A DNA stretch of 39,278 nucleotides from Planctomyces sp. (GTDB lineage: Bacteria > Planctomycetota > Planctomycetia > Planctomycetales > Planctomycetaceae). A program made the position numbers and the translations under genes. The stretch spans positions 1 through 39,278 of the forward strand of contig SXPC01000192.1 in the NCBI GenBank assembly GCA_005778225.1. Direction: 5' to 3'. The notes beneath the pieces are model-generated. The model was not told the origin of the DNA and did no database searches. It saw nothing but the letters and a program-made list of their open reading frames with translations. Of the stretch, positions 33,237 through 39,278 are shown piece after piece; position 1 is the stretch's first letter, and each line of letters starts with the position of its first letter.

Positions 33237-36200
33237 ATGCGTCGAGAGCTGTATTTATTGACGTCCCTTCCGTACACCGGGAAAACTTCCTGCCTGCGCT
33301 CGCTGTATCGTCGTCACCTCCAGCAAGCCGTCTCAAGTCCTCTTCAGGGACAATGCCTCTGGCTGTCTCCGACACAACGCAGCCGGTCGCTCGTTTTGGA
33401 ACAACTGCTCGACGACGACTTCACCGTCGCGATCAACCCCGGCGTTCTGACGTTCGACCTCTTCTGCGAATCGATCCTGCAAACCGGGGACGACTTTGTT
33501 CGGGCCATCGATGAGCCACGTAAACGTCTGATTCTCAAACAGCTCATCACGGAGAAACAATCGCGAGAGGAATTCTTGTACTTTCAGTCGATCAGCAGGA
33601 CTCGTGGCTTCCTGTCACTGGTCAGCGGCTTCATTTCGGAACTGAAGAGAGACGAGATCTGGCCGGACCAGATGAAGAAGGCAACGCGTCTGCCGACCGA
33701 TAAAGATCGCGAGCTTCATGGCCTTTATCAGGACTATCAGGACTTTTTAAACGAGCGGGGGTTTTACGACGCCGAGGGACGTTACTGGTCTGCTCGTTCT
33801 CAACTGGAACAACTGACGACTGGCCCTTTCTCGCAGTTCGATCTGGTGATCGTCGATGGCTTCAGCGACTTCACGCCGACGCAATATGAAATCCTCGTCA
33901 CTCTCGCCCAGCGTTCGCAGATGATGGTCGTCACACTGCCGTCGCAGGATGAAACTCGCCCCGATCTGTTCGCAAAATCGAAACGAGCCGGCGAGACGTT
34001 GTCCAGACATGTTCAGGAAGCTGGCGGCATTGAACTGCTTCCACTGCCAGTCGATGAGTTCGCAACCCGGATGAAACTCACATCGGGCCTCTATCAACCA
34101 CCCACTCCCGCTGCGGCTCATCTTGCCTCCCACCTCTTTGAATATCCCTTCGACACAACGGTCTCTAAGAACGCCGACGGTCTCCAGATCCTCGCCTGCT
34201 ATGGCCAGAAGAATGAACTGCAGGTCGTCGCCGAGCAGGTCAAGCGCCTGCTCGTCAGTGGAGTCCGCCCCGATCAGATCATCGTGACGGCGCGCGATCT
34301 GAGCGATTCAGGATTCCTCGCTGAAGAGATTTTCCGCGATGCCAGCATTCCGACTGCCTGCGATGTTTCTTTGACGCTCGACCGGGTCGTCGTCTGTAAG
34401 CAGATGATGCAGTTCCTGTTACTTGTCGAAGACGACTGGAGTTTCGAGCGACTCAAAAGTGTTCTTCTCTCGACCTGGTTCGACTGGTCTAAACTCGTAC
34501 CGAAACTGGGACTCATGGCTGAGAGCATCGCGAAAGATGCGATCGCCTATCTGCGATTCCGACAGATCGCAGGCAACAGAAACGTCATTCTCGATTTGCT
34601 GGCGCGCGATCGCGAACGACTCGAAGCGATCCATCGCGAAGATCCCCAGGCAACTAAGATGTCGACGCGGTTCCCGCTTACGCTTCGGGAACTGCTCGAC
34701 GTCGAGCGACTCCTGCAAACACTGGCAAAGCTGTGTGAACCACTCCAACGGAAGCATTCCTCCAACGAATGGATCGAAGTCCTGCGGAAGACTTTCTCTC
34801 ACCTCGGCTGGAGCAGGGCATCGACTCGAACATCAATGTCACAGTCGTACGAGAGTCTCTCTCCTGCCCAGCGATTCCCGTTATCAGCGGCAGAACTCTG
34901 GGATTACGTCCTTTCCCAGCTGTTCGACCTGACTTTGTTTCGTGAACGGCATGCGACCACCCTGGGACGCTGGTCGTTGACCGAGTTCATCGCCTTCCTT
35001 CAGGAATCACTGGAACTCCTGTCGCTGCCCAAGGCGGCTCGTGAAGATGGACGAGTCCGCATTCTTCCCGCTGTGCAGGTTCGCAACCTTGATGTCGATT
35101 ACCTCTTCGTCCTGGGACTCAACGAAAAGCAGTTCCCGCTGGGGCATCACGAAAACTGTCTTTACTCCGAAGCAGAGCGAATGCGATTTCGCGATCACGG
35201 CTGGCAACTCGCGACGCGACGCACGCACGACGAAGACGAGCTGTTGATGTTCTATCACGTCGTCACTCGCTCGCGAAAACAACTCACGCTCAGCTATGCG
35301 ATGACCAACCAGAAGGGCGAACCTGTCTTTCCGAGTCCGTACCTCGAACAGGTCAGAAGCCTTTTTACTCCGAGCGCGTTGCCGATTCAGTCAGCGGGGA
35401 GCCTTCACCCTGTCCCAACGCTCGACGAAGCGGTCTCTGTTTCGTCGAAACGCATTGCCGCCGTCGATGAAGCCCTTCAAAAGCGCCCTGGCCATTTGAG
35501 AACGCTCGCGACCGACATTCAACAAGCGGCGACGATCGCCAACATCATCGCATCGTCAAAAACCTCGCAGGCGCGATTTCATACCGAAGGACTTACTGTT
35601 TACGAGGGCATGCTCGAAGATCCTACGAACCGCCAATGGCTCGCGCAGCGTTTTTCACCCAACATGGCATTCAGTGCGACCCAGCTGGAAAGCTATGCGT
35701 ACTGTCCGTTCAAGTTCTTCGCGCAGTATGTCCTGGGCGTGACTCCGCATGAAGATCCGCGTGTGCGAACCGATAAAGCACGTCGGGGAAACCTGGTTCA
35801 CAACAGCCTCGCTCAGCTTCACCTGGCGCTTGTGGATAACGCGACTGCCGACGATGTCCGTGATGCGTTTCAATCTCATTTGAAAGACGAACTTGGACGC
35901 GAAGTCAGCATCAATGAACTTCATGCGGCACTCAATCGCATCGAGGGGGAACTCCTTTCTGAGTGGGCGGGCTTCTACGGCGAGCAGCACGACGAGTACC
36001 GCAACCAGCTCTCCGGCATGTGGGGGCGATCTCCGCAACGATCCCTGCTTGAACTGACCTTCGGCGAAATCAAAGGGATCGAAGACACCTCTCTGCCCGA
36101 ACAAAAAGAGACATTCCCGCCGTTGACCGTTGGCTCTGAAAACCAGCTCGTCAAGATCCGCGGACGCATCGACCGTATCGACATCGGAGAGCAGGGTGCC

Positions 36201-36698
36201 CAAAGCGTCTTCACGCTCATCGACTACAAGACTGGCAATCCCAAACGCTTCAACGAGAAAGAACTGCGCACAGGTCGTTCCCTGCAGCTGGCACTTTACC
36301 TGATCGCTGTCGTTCGTTTGAAACTCACCGGCGACGAAGCGATCCCCTGGCAGATCGGCTTTTGGGAGGTTCACAAGAACGGCTTTGTCAGCGGATACAA
36401 ATCGGGCTCGCGAAAAGAGAACGCCAGCTTCCTGCAGCTTGATCAACCAATCATCGACCTGATCTCCGAGATTATCGACGACCTCGTGCCGCGTCTCGTT
36501 GATCACATGCGCCTGGGGCACTTCGCGGTCTACAGTCAGGACAAGCAGTGCACGAGTTACTGTGAGTTTCACCTGACCTGTCGCATTAATCAGATTCGTC
36601 AGTTGGAGATCCCGCTCAACAAGCGTCTGCTGGTCAACACGCCTGCGAGCATCTCTGATCTCCCCTTGAACGATCCTGCTGATCCGGAGGCGACATGA
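33237..36698 (+). CDS. addB: AddB-type subunit of helicase-nuclease (PD-(D/E)XK nuclease, Fe-S cluster)
   Basis: A 1153-residue protein, about AddB size. The N-terminus has a degenerate Walker A, LLTSLPYTGKTSCL, with GKT kept but the leading glycine lost. The middle is a helicase-like body (FDLVIVDGFSDFTPTQYEIL; ATRRTHDEDELLMFYHVVTR). The C-terminal nuclease has FSATQLESYAYCPFKFFAQY (first cluster cysteine), RRGNLVHNSLAQLH, IRGRIDRIDI, the catalytic LIDYKTGNP (~995) and LQLALYLIAV; the last cysteines are in QCTSYCEFHLTCR (C-x3-C-x5-C). AddAB processes double-strand breaks to 3' tails for RecA loading. The stop overlaps the addA start by four bases (ATGA), so the subunits are coupled. Confidence 0.88.
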   Translation: MRRELYLLTSLPYTGKTSCLRSLYRRHLQQAVSSPLQGQCLWLSPTQRSRSLVLEQLLDDDFTVAINPGVLTFDLFCESILQTGDDFVRAIDEPRKRLILKQLITEKQSREEFLYFQSISRTRGFLSLVSGFISELKRDEIWPDQMKKATRLPTDKDRELHGLYQDYQDFLNERGFYDAEGRYWSARSQLEQLTTGPFSQFDLVIVDGFSDFTPTQYEILVTLAQRSQMMVVTLPSQDETRPDLFAKSKRAGETLSRHVQEAGGIELLPLPVDEFATRMKLTSGLYQPPTPAAAHLASHLFEYPFDTTVSKNADGLQILACYGQKNELQVVAEQVKRLLVSGVRPDQIIVTARDLSDSGFLAEEIFRDASIPTACDVSLTLDRVVVCKQMMQFLLLVEDDWSFERLKSVLLSTWFDWSKLVPKLGLMAESIAKDAIAYLRFRQIAGNRNVILDLLARDRERLEAIHREDPQATKMSTRFPLTLRELLDVERLLQTLAKLCEPLQRKHSSNEWIEVLRKTFSHLGWSRASTRTSMSQSYESLSPAQRFPLSAAELWDYVLSQLFDLTLFRERHATTLGRWSLTEFIAFLQESLELLSLPKAAREDGRVRILPAVQVRNLDVDYLFVLGLNEKQFPLGHHENCLYSEAERMRFRDHGWQLATRRTHDEDELLMFYHVVTRSRKQLTLSYAMTNQKGEPVFPSPYLEQVRSLFTPSALPIQSAGSLHPVPTLDEAVSVSSKRIAAVDEALQKRPGHLRTLATDIQQAATIANIIASSKTSQARFHTEGLTVYEGMLEDPTNRQWLAQRFSPNMAFSATQLESYAYCPFKFFAQYVLGVTPHEDPRVRTDKARRGNLVHNSLAQLHLALVDNATADDVRDAFQSHLKDELGREVSINELHAALNRIEGELLSEWAGFYGEQHDEYRNQLSGMWGRSPQRSLLELTFGEIKGIEDTSLPEQKETFPPLTVGSENQLVKIRGRIDRIDIGEQGAQSVFTLIDYKTGNPKRFNEKELRTGRSLQLALYLIAVVRLKLTGDEAIPWQIGFWEVHKNGFVSGYKSGSRKENASFLQLDQPIIDLISEIIDDLVPRLVDHMRLGHFAVYSQDKQCTSYCEFHLTCRINQIRQLEIPLNKRLLVNTPASISDLPLNDPADPEAT

Positions 36699-39278
36699 CC
36701 GCCGTCCGTTACACCGAACAGCAGGCGCGAGCCCTCTCTGTCAAAGACTCATCCGTCGCCCTCTCCGCAGGGGCAGGTTGCGGGAAGACCTTCGTCCTGA
36801 CACAACGATTCCTCGGCTATCTCGATCCCGAGGAACATCCCGATCTGGCGGCCCACCATGATCCTCTCTCACAGATCGTCGCGATCACATTCACCGACCG
36901 CGCTGCTCGCGAGATGCGAGATCGGATCCGACGTGCCTGTCAGCAGAGACTCGAACAGGCTCCCCTCTCTCAGCGAGACTATTGGTATCGCATTCTCAAA
37001 GGCCTTGAAGCCGCGCGCATCTCGACCATTCACAGTTTCGCCGGCGGGTTACTGCGAAGTAACGCTGTCCGGGCCGGCCTCGATCCCCAGTTCGAAACCC
37101 TCACCGGCGACATCCAGCAATCGGTCCTGCGCAAGGCCGTGCAGGATGTTGTCCACAATGAGTTGATCGCGAACTCTGCCGAAGTCTCCCACCTCGTCCT
37201 GCGCTACTCCCTCGAATCGCTGCAGTCGATGCTCACGACACTTGTCGATCAGCGGCTCCGCATCCGCTTTGAAGACTTCGATGGCCTTGACGCCGACGAT
37301 CTCGCCTCCCGCTGGCTGCAGATCCTCAAGGGGGAATACTTCGACGCCCTGTTCGAGTCGTTCCGACACGGCCCCGACGCCAAACGTCTTGTCTCGCTTC
37401 TCGAATCGATTGACTTCGACAACGAGATCATGTCTGAGCGCAAAGCCTCGCTACTTGCGCGATTTGCTGTCCAGAAGATTGATGGTGAATACCGTCTCCC
37501 TCCCGTCGTCGGCTCCACTCAGTCCTGGCTGGAAGAAGTCCTCGACCTCCTCGTTCTGGAACGTAAGAGCAAGAAGTTCGCCTGGCCGTCCGACGAAGTT
37601 CAGGTCCAGTTTCAAAAGCTTTACGGCAAGCTCAAAGAGCAGATCAAAGACCTGCTCACGATCACCAAGCTGACCCACGAAGACCTGCTCGAACCGGCTC
37701 GTCTGACGCGGATGCTGCTGAACGTCTATCAGAAAGCCTGTGCGGGATATCAGTCCGCCAAGGCCCTGCGAGGCGGGCTCGACTTCGATGACCTCCTCAT
37801 CGAAACACGTCGGCTGCTTGCAGAGAATGAAGACGTCCGCCTGCAGGCGTCTCGACATATCCGCTTCCTGCTGCTCGATGAATTCCAGGACACCGACCCG
37901 CTGCAGATGGACATTGTCCGCTTCCTGTGTGGTAGCGATCTGGCCACCGGTAAGCTCTTCTTCGTTGGCGACAGCAAGCAGTCGATCTATCGCTTTCGTC
38001 GTGCTGACCCGACGATTTTCCATTCTCTACGCGAAGAAATCCCTCGCTCGGGGCGATTACCTCTCAGCGTCAACTTCCGCAGCCAGCCAGCCATTCTGAA
38101 CTTCGTCAACGCCTTCTTCGGCGACCTCTTCGATAGTTACGAGCCACTCCTCCCTGGCGACCCTCGTCAACACTCGCCCGTCCCTGCCATCGAGTTCCTG
38201 CTCGCGACGCCGCCTGTTACCGAGTCGAGAAGTCAGGACAACAACGACAGCAACTTTCAGCAAAGCGAATCGGGTTCTCTCGATGAAGACACTCCCGATG
38301 CCGCTGCTCGGCGTATGCGGGAAGCGGAGTGGATCGCCGCCCGGATCCGCCAGCTTCTCAGCGACGAGACGCCCCGCGTTCCCCACCGCGATCGTGCAAC
38401 CGGTAAGGTCAAACTCCGGCGTGTCGAGCCCGGCGACATCGTGATCCTCTTTGCCGCGTTGAGCAATGTCGGCCTCTACGAACACGCCCTCCGCGACGCT
38501 GGCATCGATTACTACCTCGTTGGCGGACAGGCCTTCTTCACCCAGCAGGAAAACTACGACGTCGTCAACCTGTTGACGACGATCGAAGACGTTCATAACG
38601 ATCTGGCCCTTCTCGGCGTCCTGCGATCACCCTTCTTCAATCTCAACGATGACTCCCTGCTGACCTTAGCGCGAACAGGTTCGCGTCTGGGTCTGGCATT
38701 GTTCGACGTCGAGTTGTCCTCCTTCCCGGTTGATCAGGCTCAGCGAGTTCGCTTTGCGCGTGAAACCCTCGCCAATCTCCGTCAGCGGAAAGACCGCCTC
38801 CCCATCTCAGGCCTCCTTAAAGCCGCCATTGAGGCCACCGGGTACGACGCCGCCTTACTGCTGGAGTTCCTCGGCCCGCGCAAACTCGCGAATCTTCACA
38901 AGCTTCTCGACAAAGCCCGCGAGTTCGACAGTCGTCCGGAAACAACCCTGGCTCAGTTCGTCGCCTGGCTGTCGGAATCGGTAGAAGAAGGGTTCCGCGA
39001 AGAACTCGCGACGACCAGTCCAGAAACCGGCAACCTCGTCCGGCTCATGACCATTCACCAGTCAAAGGGACTTGAGTTCCCCATCGTTTTCGTCTCCGAC
39101 ATGAACCGACAGAATCGAGCATCATCCTCTTCTGCCGTCGTTCATCCACTACTCGGCCCACTGATCAAGCTGCCTGAGATCCGAGGCGAACGTGCTCCTC
39201 ATCATCTGCTTGATGTCTATAAACAACTCGAAAAACTCGAAGATGACCAAGAATCACTCCGCCTGCTCTACGTCGCGA
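36695..39278 (+). CDS. addA: AddA-type UvrD/Rep-family helicase-nuclease subunit, cut by the window end
   Basis: The first ~861 residues of a protein that continues past the window. Superfamily 1 motifs are in order: VALSAGAGCGKTFVLTQRFL (Walker A), QIVAITFTDRAAREMRDRIR (Ia), RISTIHSFAGGLLRS, FLLLDEFQDTDPLQMDI (Walker B), FFVGDSKQSIYRFRRADP (III), RLPLSVNFRSQPAILNF (IV) and VRLMTIHQSKGLEFPIVFVS (V). Motif VI and the C-terminal RecB-like nuclease domain lie beyond 39278. All visible helicase residues are intact. An ATGA overlap with addB indicates one operon. A polar insert of about 40 residues (ESRSQDNNDSNFQQSESGSL region) lies between motifs IV and V. Confidence 0.93.
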   Translation, partial: MTAVRYTEQQARALSVKDSSVALSAGAGCGKTFVLTQRFLGYLDPEEHPDLAAHHDPLSQIVAITFTDRAAREMRDRIRRACQQRLEQAPLSQRDYWYRILKGLEAARISTIHSFAGGLLRSNAVRAGLDPQFETLTGDIQQSVLRKAVQDVVHNELIANSAEVSHLVLRYSLESLQSMLTTLVDQRLRIRFEDFDGLDADDLASRWLQILKGEYFDALFESFRHGPDAKRLVSLLESIDFDNEIMSERKASLLARFAVQKIDGEYRLPPVVGSTQSWLEEVLDLLVLERKSKKFAWPSDEVQVQFQKLYGKLKEQIKDLLTITKLTHEDLLEPARLTRMLLNVYQKACAGYQSAKALRGGLDFDDLLIETRRLLAENEDVRLQASRHIRFLLLDEFQDTDPLQMDIVRFLCGSDLATGKLFFVGDSKQSIYRFRRADPTIFHSLREEIPRSGRLPLSVNFRSQPAILNFVNAFFGDLFDSYEPLLPGDPRQHSPVPAIEFLLATPPVTESRSQDNNDSNFQQSESGSLDEDTPDAAARRMREAEWIAARIRQLLSDETPRVPHRDRATGKVKLRRVEPGDIVILFAALSNVGLYEHALRDAGIDYYLVGGQAFFTQQENYDVVNLLTTIEDVHNDLALLGVLRSPFFNLNDDSLLTLARTGSRLGLALFDVELSSFPVDQAQRVRFARETLANLRQRKDRLPISGLLKAAIEATGYDAALLLEFLGPRKLANLHKLLDKAREFDSRPETTLAQFVAWLSESVEEGFREELATTSPETGNLVRLMTIHQSKGLEFPIVFVSDMNRQNRASSSSAVVHPLLGPLIKLPEIRGERAPHHLLDVYKQLEKLEDDQESLRLLYVA

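Noticed and set aside
35655-36572. 305-codon minus-strand open frame inside addB
   Set aside because: The plus-strand nuclease motifs in the same bases are unambiguous, so the reverse frame is a shadow.

Overview
The window looks like a chromosomal segment of a planctomycete, probably a member of the Planctomycetia. The evidence is the gene families: a secreted dehydrogenase fused to a C-terminal cytochrome c with a CxxCH motif (the type described from Rhodopirellula and Verrucomicrobia), an ECF sigma factor beside a membrane Ser/Thr kinase, a secreted squalene-cyclase-like repeat protein, a VWA protein with Gly/Met repeats, and PQQ-like and RsbU-like proteins. This is inferred from family recognition, not from a marker gene such as 16S. 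There is no rRNA, tRNA, CRISPR array, insertion sequence or prophage that I can see.

Layout. Positions 1-760: a broken isochorismatase-like gene (minus) divergent from an HxlR-type regulator (plus), with a good candidate operator between them. The first ~115 bases do not continue the isochorismatase gene and read as a fragment of an unrelated protein. 872-3975: ECF sigma factor and transmembrane Ser/Thr kinase. 3999-5051: fxsA and sixA (minus). 5152-5819: a FitA/FitB-type toxin-antitoxin pair with a perfect inverted repeat upstream. 5826-12717: a minus-strand block of ROK sugar kinase, unknown gene, ppx/gppA, unknown secreted protein and ppk1, suggesting a polyphosphate/phosphorylation neighbourhood. 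13103-16261: a membrane-anchored PQQ-like beta-propeller protein and a GAF-SpoIIE phosphatase. 16355-18007: secreted repeat protein (minus). 18256-22300: glutathione peroxidase and the large cytochrome-linked dehydrogenase. 22489-24577: lptF and a D-amino-acid aminotransferase (minus). 24928-30117: an Hpt-domain protein, a small secreted unknown, and the VWA/Gly-Met/TPR/YfaP-like locus. 30133-32962: tsaD and an S41 processing protease (minus). 33237-39278: addB and the start of addA, overlapping by four bases and running off the window.

Most unusual signals. (1) The VWA protein stops directly after an A9 run. A one-base shift there opens a frame straight into a downstream protein that has no convincing start codon, and a strong terminator-like hairpin with a T run lies between the two. 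This may be one ~1260-residue protein split by sequence error, mutation, or programmed slippage. (2) Three intergenic elements are built of paired arms that are each self-palindromic: two copies of one family (16271-16343 and 31184-31259) and one of another (22327-22484). All lie at gene ends. (3) The ROK kinase has lost all three cysteines of the family zinc site and sits next to polyphosphate genes. (4) The 5' edge looks chimeric.

The rest is ordinary chromosomal gene content. I see no clear defence island or biosynthetic cluster.
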